From: Naegleria lovaniensis
Taxonomy: Eukaryota > Heterolobosea > Eutetramitea > Acrasida > Naegleriidae
Assembly (NCBI RefSeq): GCF_003324165.1
Contig: NW_025407876.1
Coordinates: 62,001-126,000, forward strand
Reading direction: 5' to 3'
DNA: 64,000 nucleotides
Shown: positions 1 through 11,300 of the stretch, piece after piece
Layout: every line of letters begins with the position of its first letter
How positions within the stretch are numbered: position 1 is the first letter of the stretch
Made by a program: the position numbers and the translations under genes
The notes under the pieces: generated by a model
What the model saw: the letters and a program-made list of their open reading frames with translations, nothing else
Database searches by the model: none
What the model was told of the DNA's origin: nothing

Positions 1-597
1 CTCTCGGCAGCTCAAAGTATGTTTTTTTTTTAATACTACTAGTAATCATCATTGATGGTTCCGAAATTGAAACTCATGCGATTTAAATATATTCATGTAA
101 ATTCAAACTCATCATCGGAATTATTATATTTGCAAATTAATTTCATCACATCAACAATAATCTTGAAATAGTACAATCGGCTCAAGAAGGATCGTTACCT
201 TTTGATATTATTGTGGAATGTTTGTTTGGAGCATTATTGAGTAGCTTTGCTTTTGTGAAATTGAATACTATTGTTCAATACGATAGCGATGGAATTACAG
301 TATCGAAATCAAGTCCTCAACCAGGATTAATTGTGGATGGATGGAAAAATATTGACGCTTCCAAGGCAATTGCTTCTTCTAAAATGTATGTTTTAAAGTT
401 CGGATGTTAAGCAAACATGATAATGTTATGTATTTTATGGATTCACACGTGATTTTAATGAAAATTTTAAAACATAATTTACCTCCTAATACACAATTGC
501 TAGTACTGTGGAAAGTATTAACAATAGATCAAATTTCGCACATTTTAATCATAGAGCCAAGTTTTTATATAACGACTCAGCATCTGCCAGTAAATAA
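1..597 (+). CDS. EMC5/MMGT1-like ER membrane complex subunit (partial, 5' end outside window)
   Basis: The 3' part of a gene in three exons: 1-16, 172-385 and probably 555-597. Splicing out 17-171 (GTATGT...TAG, phase 1) gives LSAAQIQSAQEGSLPFDI, which resembles the FSAAQ and ESLPIDI stretches of animal EMC5 (MMGT1), followed by a hydrophobic segment and a KNIDAS motif like KDMDAT. EMC5 is a membrane subunit of the ER membrane protein complex that helps insert transmembrane proteins. The second intron starts with GTATGT at 386. Its 3' end at 554 is a weaker choice, because the last short exon (ending in a TAA at 595-597) shows no clear family match. The identity rests on one exon and a few conserved positions. 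Confidence 0.55.
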
Positions 598-793
598 TTG
601 CACTGTCACTGACAACATTGATCATCAGATATTAGCTGACAAATCACATATTAAATATGATAATAATTTAATTAATAACGCGAGTACTTTTTTTTGGATT
701 AAGCTTTGGATTTTCTGTATCGCAATGGAATTTTGATTGATAAATTGGAAACTCAACTAATATGAGAATATTCATGTTGGAAAGAGTATATAA

Positions 794-3229
794 TCAATGC
801 CTTACTCTCAAAATAAGTTTTCCAGTATAATCTTCCGCATAGAGAAGACTGAACACTCTGGCAACATCCTCTTTCTGACCCAAGTTGCACTCAACCACAT
901 GCTCCTCCAGACCATTCAATTTCTTTTCCTGGATCCATCTTACCAAAGTCTGTGACGCTTCCTTAAACTTTGATTTGAACTTGTCCAACACAAAACCTTC
1001 CATTCGAGCACTTTTCAAAATCAAATTCACATAATTGAAAGGTCCTTCAATTTTTGAGGCATTATGTTGTGAAATGGCTCCACACAAAACCACACGAGCA
1101 TTGTGATTAATATGTTCCAAACACACATCCAACATGAAACCTCCCACAGTATCAATCAAGACATCAATTCCATTGGGACACTGAGTTCGAATGGCCTCAC
1201 TCAATGACTCTCGATCGATTTGCTCCGATATACGTTTATACACATCGGTCAAGTATAAGGCTGAGGATGGTGAAGGAGGAACATTCACCGACGACGATTG
1301 AGTTGATTCAAAGGTTGGCTCAAAACACGAACCTCCTGCACAAAACGTTCCAGAAGGTGTCACATCAAAAGGTACGGGTTTCTTCAAGTGTTGAGAATAA
1401 TCCAAACATTCGTCATATTTGAAATTTTGTTTCATGACTCGAACTTTTTTCTCTGAGGAACAAAGACCCAAAATTTGCACTTGTGGCACATAGGAAGGTT
1501 GTGTTGTTGTTGCCGTTGTTGTATTAGCAGCACTTCCACTTGTGACCATTGAAGAAGAAGGTTTTGTAATCATCATGGAGGGTGGTGGCAGCGATGAAAA
1601 TAAGGCAGGAGAAGACGGATGATGAAAAAGTCGATGTCTCATCTCGTTGTAATCCTCTTTCTCCTCTGTGAATGGCGATTGATAGAAGGATCGTGACATG
1701 GCACCACCTCCTCGAGGACTCTGATCAGATCCAACCAACGCATGGACACACCAATTTAAGGTTGGGCTTTTAGCCTTACTGCACATTCGAGGAAATGGTT
1801 GAGAAGTATCGACTTGTAAACCTTCACTGTGAGTTCGTGTCGTCGATGGAATTGTGGTACTAGTGCCGAGTGAAGCTTCAGATTTTGTGTTTGATTTGTT
1901 GTTGACAAGGAGTGACGACGGTTTTTCAAGATTGGTCAACAATTCTTGTTGACGCTGTTTCTTGACATGTTGATCCGTTAGATAGGCCCTTACAATTTGT
2001 GGAATTAAGGCACCGACACATCCAGAGCCACCCGTGACCATGACAGTATCTCCTTCAGAAATTTGAGAAATTTCAGTGACTGCAAAATAGGCGCACAAAC
2101 CAGCTTTGGAAAGTGTGAGGAATGAAGCCAAACTCGAATTCATGGTAATATCTCGTACCAAATTGTCATCGAGATCTTTACCTCCACTAGAGTACAAGTA
2201 TTTTTGAATTCCTAAATTTCCATAGACATTTCTATAATGAATTGGAAAAGAATGAACAAAAAGAATGAAAAATTTTGATTACAACAATGAATGGAACAGT
2301 GAGAATGAAAAAAAAGAATGAAAAAATTTGGTTACAACAACAACTTACCTTCCCTTTGTGAAGAGACGATTTCTTGATTCAATCACTTCTCCAACAGCAT
2401 AACCTTTGAGTACGCCATGATGGAGTTGACACTTTTTGTTTTCTTCTTTTGAATGTTTTTCATGAACATGTTCCATTAAGGTAGTACTCGATGGTAAAGC
2501 TGTTTGCTGATGTTGTGGTTGTTGTTGATATTGTTGATGACATGGTTGATGAGGTAGTGGTGGTGGTGGTGGATGCATGGATTTTGAAGGACCACAAAAC
2601 GGAGGAGGACAATATCGATCACTCTCTTGACATACCAATGTTCGAAATGATGCATCCATGGCAATATACAAGATTTTAATGATAATATCACCTTCTTCGA
2701 GAGGAGGTAGAGTGACCTGTCGAGTGATGATATTTTCCAAAAGATCGTCCTTACTTTTGGGTTTTGATTTGAGATGAATTTGAGTGGAAATGTATTTGGA
2801 AGTGTTGTCATGATGTTGTGGTGATTGTTGTGAATGCATGGAGGGTGAGGTTGAAGGAGGAGGCATGAGATTTCGATCGTCCATGGATGCTTGTTCTAAA
2901 TGAGGATCTTGTTGTTGTTGTTGTCTGAGATTTATATGTTCTGTTAAGGTACTACTTGGTTGGGTCGAAGGTATTTGAGACTCTTGATAGGTTGAAGCAG
3001 AAGTAGGAGAGGCGGTTTCATGGGAAGGATCGTGCATACCTTTGTGAATTTGTGTATTGATGGGAGGAGGGAGTAATGGATCCTCTGACGATGTTGGTTG
3101 AGGAGGACTGTTCACAATACTCTTTCCTTCCAAACTAGTTTCCTCTTCAGGATGTGAAGGATTGGTTGTTGTATTAGTGGACAACGACGCTGGATTGCTC
3201 ATGACGATAAGGTTGTATTTGTTGTTCAA
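794..3229 (-). CDS. Zinc-less medium-chain dehydrogenase/reductase (alkenal/prostaglandin reductase type) with long insertions
   Basis: Two exons, 3229-2349 and 2231-794, joined across a 117-base intron (GTAAGT...TAG, phase 2), give 772 aa. The core reads as an NADP-dependent quinone/alkenal reductase: EGDIIIKILYIAMDASFRT in the GroES-like domain, a GYAVGEVIES stretch, VMVTGGSGCVG for the nucleotide-binding loop, NGIDVLIDTVGG, and a C-terminal DYTGKLILRV. Such enzymes reduce activated double bonds in lipids or quinones, usually in the cytosol. The family is normally about 340 aa. The excess is low-complexity: an N-terminal Ser/Thr/Pro/Gln region of about 170 residues, a His/Gln/Pro insert inside the first domain, and about 130 residues placed between the first and second strands of the Rossmann fold. 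The start is the first Met of the open frame; a second Met ten codons in is possible. Confidence 0.8.
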
Positions 3230-3510
3230 TTGTACGGCAATTGTTTTAAAACGTTACACGAGAGTGTTTAAAACTTGCTGACACAAATTAATGAATGCGT
3301 AAAATGGACAAGTACTAAATAAGGAGATAATAGTTCATTGAGGTGTTATGATCTTTGATCAAATTTTTATAATATACTGCTTTACGAATTTATGTAAATT
3401 GTATATTAGGGGTTATTTACATTGAGCTCAATAATGACAGACAAATGACTAGTGGGTGATTCAATCTCGGAGTGACAATACCCTTTCTTTTTTGATGGTC
3501 ATTTCGAAAA

Positions 3511-3744
3511 TTATTCATCATCCGAATTTTCCTTATTCAAATTCATATCCTCTAACTCCTCAACTACATCCGAGACTTCATCATGACCTGGAGGTCGAGG
3601 AGGGAATGAAAATGATTGAAACATGGACGTTGCAAGAGAAGCGTCTTCGGTAATATTTGTTGGCACACCACTACCTCGTCTCCGAGATTTGGAGAGAAAG
3701 ACTTCTCCACTGGTCAATTCGGTCAGTGCTGTTGTGGTTTCCAT
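3511..3744 (-). CDS. Small acidic protein, unrecognised
   Basis: A 77-residue single-exon frame beginning METTTALTELTSGEVFLSKS, followed by a basic SKSRRRGSG patch and ending in an acidic tail (VVEELEDMNLNKENSDDE). It has no signal peptide, membrane segment or cysteine. Codon use and the charged layout look protein-like, and the ATG is the first in the frame. It lies 281 bases upstream of the reductase gene on the same strand. I cannot assign a family; small regulatory proteins often look like this. Confidence 0.45.
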   Translation of the reverse strand: METTTALTELTSGEVFLSKSRRRGSGVPTNITEDASLATSMFQSFSFPPRPPGHDEVSDVVEELEDMNLNKENSDDE

Positions 3745-4360
3745 GCTTATTCAATTTGATGGTTAGTACGAAACGATGATGATAATGGTTATAATAATGA
3801 TGTTTTTTGATGAGTAGGGGTACTCGTGGAGAGTGTTGTTGATGGGTTTTCAGCGATTATAGATAGAGAGAGAGAAAATGATAAGGGGTGCTTTGTGTAT
3901 GGATGAGGATCAATACAGCGAGATTGAGATAACCTCAATAGAAAAAACAAAGACCCGTTGAGCTTGGACACTACACTCCGAAGAATTCTGAATGAAAAAA
4001 CTATCAGTGCTTACACTCCTCAACGGATGATGAAACCAATAATAATGAATGAGAGAGGTTGTCAAACGCTCTTTATCTCGACAACGTATGAGGAGAGAGA
4101 TGCACAACGAACTTTTTTTTTAAAGGAAAAAGCGCTTGGACTTCTCGATTTGGAAAAATTTTCTCCACTCGTCAGCTCACACAAGTGTTTTATTCTCCTT
4201 CAATCTAACACATCTACATGAATGAGAATTGTTCCATCGTTGCAACAAAAAACTGCCTTCATGAACACCCTATTGAAGACTACTGATGAAAAAAGTCTTG
4301 AATCATCAATGTAGTTGTTACTTTAACAAGATTATAATGACGAAGAATTGAACCATTCAA
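3745..4360. other. Intergenic region, divergent promoters
   Basis: A 616-base stretch between the minus-strand small acidic gene and the plus-strand antistasin-like gene. It probably holds both promoters. A plus-strand open frame at 3958-4221 begins with TTG rather than ATG and resembles no family I know. I see no RNA gene. Confidence 0.4.
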
Positions 4361-4744
4361 ATGGTTTCAAATCAAACCGCGACAATTAATGCGAAAAAAA
4401 TGTGTGACAGTATTACTATCCAACAATTGTCACGCTTTTCATTGCTCTCGGTGATTCTCGGTTGGATGGCCGTAGTGATGGTATGTGCAACCACACCACC
4501 ACACGCACACTCACACTTGGATCTTCACGATCGAGAACTGTCCAATTATGACTGTCCATCTTTGAAATGCAAACAACAATGTTTGTATGGATTTAAACGA
4601 CGAGTCAAGAATGGATGTTTCACATGTAGAACAGTTGATGATGATAGATTGAATCGAGTGGAGGATGATGATGAAGAATTGGATACATTGGCAGATGTTC
4701 TGTCCGATTGGTTTGGGAGAAAATATCGAATTCCAAAGATGTAA
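4361..4744 (+). CDS. Secreted antistasin-like cysteine-rich protein
   Basis: A 127-residue protein. A hydrophobic segment at residues 27-43 is likely a signal peptide or anchor behind a polar N-terminus. The mature part has a cluster of cysteines, C65, C70, C74, C86 and C89, in CPSLKCKQQCLYGFKR and NGCFTC, the spacing and glycine pattern of antistasin-like domains. These are known as protease inhibitors in animals. The domain here is single and short, and the tail is acidic (VEDDDEELD) with a basic end. The role is inferred only; a short disulfide-rich surface protein is as likely as an inhibitor. It converges on the HIRA gene, whose stop codon is 110 bases downstream. Confidence 0.6.
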   Translation: MVSNQTATINAKKMCDSITIQQLSRFSLLSVILGWMAVVMVCATTPPHAHSHLDLHDRELSNYDCPSLKCKQQCLYGFKRRVKNGCFTCRTVDDDRLNRVEDDDEELDTLADVLSDWFGRKYRIPKM

Positions 4745-4854
4745 TCTGTTTTGGATTGTCAAGACATTATCTGTGGTCATCAATATCTTTGTAATGACAC
4801 AAAATAAATTGATCTTGATTACTACTACAATCTCAAATATCACTTGCCAATTCT

Positions 4855-7800
4855 TTAATGGTGTTGTAAACGTGAAAGTATTTCTCCGTATTCTCTACAC
4901 ATGCGTTGAATGGAAGAATCTGAGCTAGAAATGAGCATGACAATGAGTAATTGTAAGACACTTCTTTTTTGTTCTCCAGCAATGTAAGGATTCCAATCGG
5001 TGTCGTTCTTGATATTGCCCTCAACGAAAGGAGAGTAGCTGATGGGTCCCAGAAGGAAGTTAAATAAATCTCTCAAGCGGTGGTCTTTTTGTTGTTTCGA
5101 TAAGTGTTTTGCGTAGGCCTTCACGCAATGCAAGTACGTATTCTTGTCACCAATAGCAGCAGCGGAAGTCATGGCCATTTCTAAATCATCAATAATGTCA
5201 ATATTTACATTTTCTGGAGTTGCCGTAGCAGTGGCTGTTTCTGGATGTGCCAATTTGTATTTTTTCACAGCCCTAGCTGCCTTATTTCGGAGAGTCATGA
5301 GAGTCACTTCTGTCTCTTCAGCATTGAGTTCATCTTCATCGGTGTTTGTCGTTCTACCCTGTGAAAGGAATGGTGAAAAGATGGAATGTGAATCGGCCAC
5401 ACAAATCCACGTCTTTAAATTCATATCATAGGCAAATGATTCTCCATTCATGAGTGTCAAAATACCAACACCATTCAAAGTGACAACCACGTCATCGACA
5501 ATTCTGCTCTCCTCACTAACAATACCCGAATTACTGAGCAATGAGTCGACGCTGGCACGCACAAGACACTTGCTCTTTTTAATGTCCCACAAATAAAACA
5601 TGAGCTCGAGTGTGTAGACCACTAAATATTCACCACAACAATTCAAATGTTCAACCTTAGAGTCCAAAATCATGGGCGGTAACAGTCTCATTCCAGAATG
5701 TGTTGAAAATACATGGCATTGATTCGAAGGGAATGTACAAATGCATACAAAGTAATTGGTTCCTGCAGCTTGAATTGGATAATTGCACAATTCACTACCC
5801 GTTCCTGAAACAGTGGCTTTCCATTTGATGGAACCATTCGACTTGTATTCCACAGTTCCTTCCAGAGAGCAAGTCAATTCATCGGTTGAGCTAATTTTAA
5901 GGTACAGTGGTTCTGTAGGTATGGTAGATACATCACGATGGGTGGCCAATAAAGCAGTTGGAGGTTGATTTTGCTTATTTTTCTTTGATTTGCTCTTCTT
6001 TTCTTGAGGGCTGGCTGTTGAACTATTTTGATCTGTATTCGTAAACTCTTGTCGTGTTCGCTTCTTAATCAGTTCAGTATTGGAGACCGTCACACCCACC
6101 AAATCACTCACAGTGGGAATAATGTTTGTGGATTGTCCAAAACCAAAGGATGTTGAGGCAACTACAGATCTCGATTGATCGACTCGAGAGGTCATGGCTT
6201 GAAGCAGAGTGTCGTCACTTCCTAAACCAAGTTGCATTGTGTCGTTCAGTGCATTGCTGGTCGAGTCAGTGGTACCTGTTGTTGAATGACTTGTAGTACT
6301 TCCAGTCATCGTGGTTTTTTGTTGGAGATCTTCATCTTCGTCATCTTCAACAGCCGTATGAACAGGTATAATTCTCTTTTTACCTGATGCTGTGGTGGTA
6401 ATGGTTTGTTGTGGAGGATTTGATGGAACCTCTTTAGTGGTGTTCCTTGTTTGTTTTTCTGCAGAGGTGGCAGTTGTGCTACTCGTCTCTCTGTTTTTAA
6501 TTGGTAATGAACTATTTGCTGTTGAACTATTAGAGGGAAGAGATGGCATGGATGAAGAAGCAACAAGACCTTGTGCAAGACCTAATGCATTTGGCCTTCG
6601 TGTCACTGTGACTGAGTCATCTTTCGGCACGGAAAAATACGTGGTTGGATATTCTTTCAATACTCCAGTCCATTCAGTTCCATATAATTGTTGTAACATG
6701 TCTTGTTTCGTTTGTGTGTCGATAGGCTTTCCTAAATAATCCTTCTCAAAGGCAACCAATACCACAGTTCCATCGGTGCAGCTGGCCATGAGAGTAGTGC
6801 CATCAGTGCTCCAAGCCATGTCACTAATTCGTTCGCTGCAAACGTGTAAGAGTCTTGCGATGGGCTCAGTCGACTCGGTACACCAAATCGAAATGGTTGC
6901 GTCTTCACTGGCACATGCAAAGAACATTAAATTTTTGGTTGGCTTTTGGAAAATGACAGGGTTAAAGACAGCACACGACACAGCATCTGTTCCACACTTG
7001 TAGGGTAAAAAGCGTGACATGTCCTCTCGTAGCACAATTTTCACACAATAGGCGCCTTGATGAAATCCATTAGGAATGAGAATATATTTTCCACATGGAG
7101 AAAAACTTGGTCTATAATAGAGAATTGGGGCTGTACTGAACTGATCTAAAATTTTCGTATGGAGTTGAAATTTACCATCTATTAAAGCCCAAATACATGC
7201 CATATTTTCCGATTGAGAAACAAGATATCTACCGATTGGATCGAATGCTAGACCCTTCACGTGATTCATGTGCTCGTTTGAGTTCAATATTGGCTCGTCA
7301 ACATTTTTAGACGACAAGTCATAAACAATGACCTTATTATCAATTGAGCAAGATGCCAAATATCGAGAGTCGTGGCTCCATGCAACAGAAAGAACGTCCA
7401 TTTGATGTGATTTAAATAACCTGTTATGTTTCCAATCCTCCTTCTCTGTGCCAGCTTTAGTAACCTTAGAAAGTGATACTGAATAGTCGTCAGAAGCAGC
7501 TGCAAGGTATTTTCCATCAGGGCTAAATCTCACACAATTTACATTAGAGCTGTGTGTTGTAATTTCCTTGATTAGGAATTTACTTGCATCTGTTTTGACT
7601 GTTTTCACCTGATGACTATCCGTTGCATAGAGATCAGTGATGGTTACCAAAGGGTTACGTGCATTACCAGAACTGGCGCTATTTGTTGTGTTTGAATTTG
7701 GATTGCTAGTATCAGTACTACTACTACCACTACTGCTCACATTTGTGGTTGATGTGTTTCCTTCTGTATTGTTGGTATTACTAGTACTATTATTATTGTT

Positions 7801-8166
7801 CATACTGTCATTTGCAATAATACTCCCATTATTTTGATCCGATGATGATGATGCAAAATAATTACTTGATCTCCACACACAAATTTTTCCAGCATGAGCC
7901 GTTGCAAATCGTGTATTATCAGGATGTATATCAATCGAGAAAACGGAAGACTTTTCTGTGGAGACCCAATGAATGCTTTCGCAGGCTAAATTGAGTTGTT
8001 CTTTCGTATTGTTGGGAGAAGGCTTTGGTTTCGGAGAAGATTTCTTTTTGGATGATGGTGGAGAGTAAGACGATGAAGAAGTAGTAGTTCCAAGGGCCAC
8101 TTTCCAAGAAGCCTGTGATGAAGAGGAGGCTGAAGTAGCCGTTACGGAAGGATTGTTGCTGCTCAT
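4855..8166 (-). CDS. HIRA: HIRA/Hir1 histone chaperone subunit
   Basis: A 1103-residue single-exon protein. Residues about 60-475 form WD40 repeats (for example SSNVNCVRFSPDGKYLAAAS and MDVLSVAWSHDSRYLASCS), interrupted near residues 103-190 by a Ser/Asn/Thr-rich insert. Residues 595-601, GKKRIIP, match the B-motif that HIRA and yeast Hir1 use to bind the histone carrier ASF1. Residues about 760-960 form the HIRA C-terminal domain (SIKWKATVSGTGSEL, HSGMRLLPPMILDS, YLWDIKKSKCLVR). HIRA deposits histone H3.3-type H3-H4 independently of replication in the nucleus. Length and domain order match animal HIRA (about 1,000 aa). The start is the only plausible Met before the WD repeats. Confidence 0.93.
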   Translation of the reverse strand: MSSNNPSVTATSASSSSQASWKVALGTTTSSSSYSPPSSKKKSSPKPKPSPNNTKEQLNLACESIHWVSTEKSSVFSIDIHPDNTRFATAHAGKICVWRSSNYFASSSSDQNNGSIIANDSMNNNNSTSNTNNTEGNTSTTNVSSSGSSSTDTSNPNSNTTNSASSGNARNPLVTITDLYATDSHQVKTVKTDASKFLIKEITTHSSNVNCVRFSPDGKYLAAASDDYSVSLSKVTKAGTEKEDWKHNRLFKSHQMDVLSVAWSHDSRYLASCSIDNKVIVYDLSSKNVDEPILNSNEHMNHVKGLAFDPIGRYLVSQSENMACIWALIDGKFQLHTKILDQFSTAPILYYRPSFSPCGKYILIPNGFHQGAYCVKIVLREDMSRFLPYKCGTDAVSCAVFNPVIFQKPTKNLMFFACASEDATISIWCTESTEPIARLLHVCSERISDMAWSTDGTTLMASCTDGTVVLVAFEKDYLGKPIDTQTKQDMLQQLYGTEWTGVLKEYPTTYFSVPKDDSVTVTRRPNALGLAQGLVASSSMPSLPSNSSTANSSLPIKNRETSSTTATSAEKQTRNTTKEVPSNPPQQTITTTASGKKRIIPVHTAVEDDEDEDLQQKTTMTGSTTSHSTTGTTDSTSNALNDTMQLGLGSDDTLLQAMTSRVDQSRSVVASTSFGFGQSTNIIPTVSDLVGVTVSNTELIKKRTRQEFTNTDQNSSTASPQEKKSKSKKNKQNQPPTALLATHRDVSTIPTEPLYLKISSTDELTCSLEGTVEYKSNGSIKWKATVSGTGSELCNYPIQAAGTNYFVCICTFPSNQCHVFSTHSGMRLLPPMILDSKVEHLNCCGEYLVVYTLELMFYLWDIKKSKCLVRASVDSLLSNSGIVSEESRIVDDVVVTLNGVGILTLMNGESFAYDMNLKTWICVADSHSIFSPFLSQGRTTNTDEDELNAEETEVTLMTLRNKAARAVKKYKLAHPETATATATPENVNIDIIDDLEMAMTSAAAIGDKNTYLHCVKAYAKHLSKQQKDHRLRDLFNFLLGPISYSPFVEGNIKNDTDWNPYIAGEQKRSVLQLLIVMLISSSDSSIQRMCREYGEILSRLQHH

Positions 8167-8324
8167 GTGAATTTTTTTTTAAAGTCGTTTTTAATTTGGG
8201 AGTGGCGGGAAATTTGACGAAAAAATTTGGATCCACAATAAGATACATAAGAAATAAATTAATATTTATACAACATAAGTGTTCATTAACATTAAATAAT
8301 TATTTCACTACTGCTACACAACTA

Positions 8325-11300
8325 CTACTTTTCCACAATCGAAAGTGTTTCCTTCACTACATAATCCTTCGTCTTCATGGGCACATATTCTCCATTTTCC
8401 CAAGCTTGCAAATAATTATCATAGGTCTTGGCAAAGATATTTCCAGATTGTCCCATTGGTATGATAAATACACTTGCTTCTAAATTCGAATGATCAATCA
8501 CTTGTCGATATGCAGGTCCAAAACTATTCGATAAAGTATCATCGGATGGTGCACCTTCATTGATCGTATCTGTTCCACCAGATCGTCTTGAAATTCTTGT
8601 TCCCAAACATCCTGTCAATCCATACGCTCCAAACAATGGATGTGTAAATCGTGTCTGATGAATTCTATACGAAGAATATGCTGGAATAAATGAAAATTTC
8701 GAACGTAATACTTTGAGAACGGCTTCCAGTTGATCTCGTGCAAAACCAATACAAGTCTTGTCACTTGAAAATTTCACACAATTTGGATCCACTGCTGCGG
8801 AAGGATTTGAAATTTCTTGTTGCATTACTGTTAATGCATATCGTGTCGAAGGAGGGAATGAATTATCTTTTGAAAATGGTAACTTGGTTTGATCGTATTG
8901 TGTCTCATTGGAAGCCAGTTTGGTAATATATTTGAGCCAATATTCGAAAATGGTAGCAAGTTTTGAATCAGGTACCATGTCGCCATTCCAATCCACTAAT
9001 TGTTTTCGAATTTTTTCGTGATATTCGTCTTTGAATGGTTTCATTTTCTGGAAAATGTTTCGATTCATGATAAATAACATGCTGACACTGTCTATTTGAA
9101 GAGCAGTCATGTCTTGTAAAGTAATATTGGTTCGAGTGGTTACTAAATTTGAAATTAAACTTTGAATTCTCATGGATCTTGCATAGAGTAAACCATAATC
9201 ATTGGTAATTCGAATAATGGATGGAGTCTCTGGTTTGTTATTGGCAGAGAAAATAAATGATGCTTTTTGTTGTTTGACCTCTGTTGGAGTCAAATCTGGA
9301 AGAGTGTCATAGGGAGCAGTGACAAATTGGTTGGTCAATGGATCAATATCCCATGAATAATCTTCTTCGGCAGTCACATAGGTCTTGACTGGTCGTAGAC
9401 CCAAATTTTCATCGGGTTTTGTTCGGAGTGGAACTCGACCAGCAGCTGTGTACGCAATATTATTGTTGGAATCTGCATAAATGACATGAAGAACAGGAGC
9501 TGTCAATTTGCCAAATGCCTTATCAAATTCATCAAAATTTTTAGCAGTTGGAATGGTAAAGAATGTCAATAAACTCGTGTCCTGAATGTTGGTGTCCAAA
9601 TATCGGAGAGCGAGACGTTTCTTTTTTGGTAAGTTTCGAACGGGATACAACGAGTCACCAAGAGATCCAGCGATGAGAGGTCCAAATTGTGTGGATGTAA
9701 TGTTGAAAATTGCCCTTCCTCCATCTTTCAAATTCAATGTGACTGATTTCACAGTATATGGAATTGTTTTTCCCTTATAAATGTAACCAGAACCATCCTC
9801 TGTTTCTTGCAATTCATACAAATCCATCGTGTCAGCACCAGCATTTGTGAAAGACCATGAAATTCCATTTCCATTTCTACCAATAATAATGCATGGCAAT
9901 CCAGCGATAGATCCACCAATAGTTTCCATTGGAGTTGTTCCAGTCACTTTCAAATGCATGAGAAGGAACATGTTTGGAGCTTGTAAGTGAAGATGAATAT
10001 CATTTGCATGAAGAGGTTGTTTTCCTTGTGTGTAATCTCCAGAAATGACCCAATTATTAGATGCTTGCATGTAAGGTCCCTTATTGGCAATGGGTGATGA
10101 GAAAATGTTTTGTGGATCAAAAACAGACCAAGCCAATCGTTGTCTAATGGTTGATGAGGATGAGAAAATATCAGTCAAATCATTCACACCAGAGAGAATA
10201 TTCTCAAAGAGTCCATAAACGCTTGTCTTGGCAAAATCCAACAGGTTACTACCAAAACCCAAATTATTCACTTGACGAGTATTCGTTTGTTGTTGGCTGG
10301 TGACTCTAGTCGAGTAGGTAATATTTGTGTTGAGATTGGTTTTAGGTTGTGAAATGAATGGAAAACCATTGGGATACTCGTTTGGAAGAATGGTCGAAAT
10401 TCTTGAGGCTGACAAACCTAACACATCCAATTCATATCTTTGAATTTCTGAATAAATATTTCCAGAGAGAGTGAGGGACAAGTATTTGTGATGTGCCAAA
10501 ATATCGACTCCAGTGAATACGGTAGGTTTGTAACCAATGAGTTGATACTCGACAGGAATTGCTGGCATGGTTTTCACATAAAAACTCAAACCATTCGCAT
10601 AGGCATCTAATTTATCCTTATCAGCGCTATTCAATAATTTGTAATCTCGTTGCGCAGCTTCGTACAGACCCAAAGTAAGATAGAATCGGTCAGAAAATAG
10701 TAAATTGACACCAAATGTTTGAGATAAACTTCCTTGAAGCGTTCGTTTCAAAGTATCAATTTGCCACAATCTCTCCTGAGCATGAACGTATCCTTGTGTG
10801 AAATACAAACTGTATTCATCCGGTGCTGAAATGTGAATCACGTCATTGGCGTCACGATCCACACTCACACTTCCTTTTTTGAGACTATCCATAAATTTCG
10901 AAGCGTAGGACAATGCATCCTTATAGGTTGGGTTGTATGCTGACTCGTCGACCAGAGTTTTCATATTCAATGTTCCACGTGTTAGTCCTTGTGCTGCGTT
11001 TTTTGTAGTTCCAATCCATACTGAAAAAATCACCAAACCTATCAACATGATAAAATAGACCAGAAATGATCCAAATTGTAAAAATTTCAAAATATATTCC
11101 GTTGTTTGTTGATATGCTTGATTTCTACGAGTTTCTTCAATGAGAGACGCAGCTGCATTGGATGGCTGTTCTTGTTGTTGAGCAGAAGAAGCATCGACAT
11201 TTGTGACGCCTCTATTTCCAACTGAAATTAAACTTTGTTCGTCACTGATCATATCTTGATTATAATTTTCATAATGGTCGTCCGAGTCATCGTCCTCAGA

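Noticed and set aside
3958-4221. Plus-strand open frame upstream of the antistasin-like gene
   Set aside because: It begins with TTG, and composition and context suggest chance.
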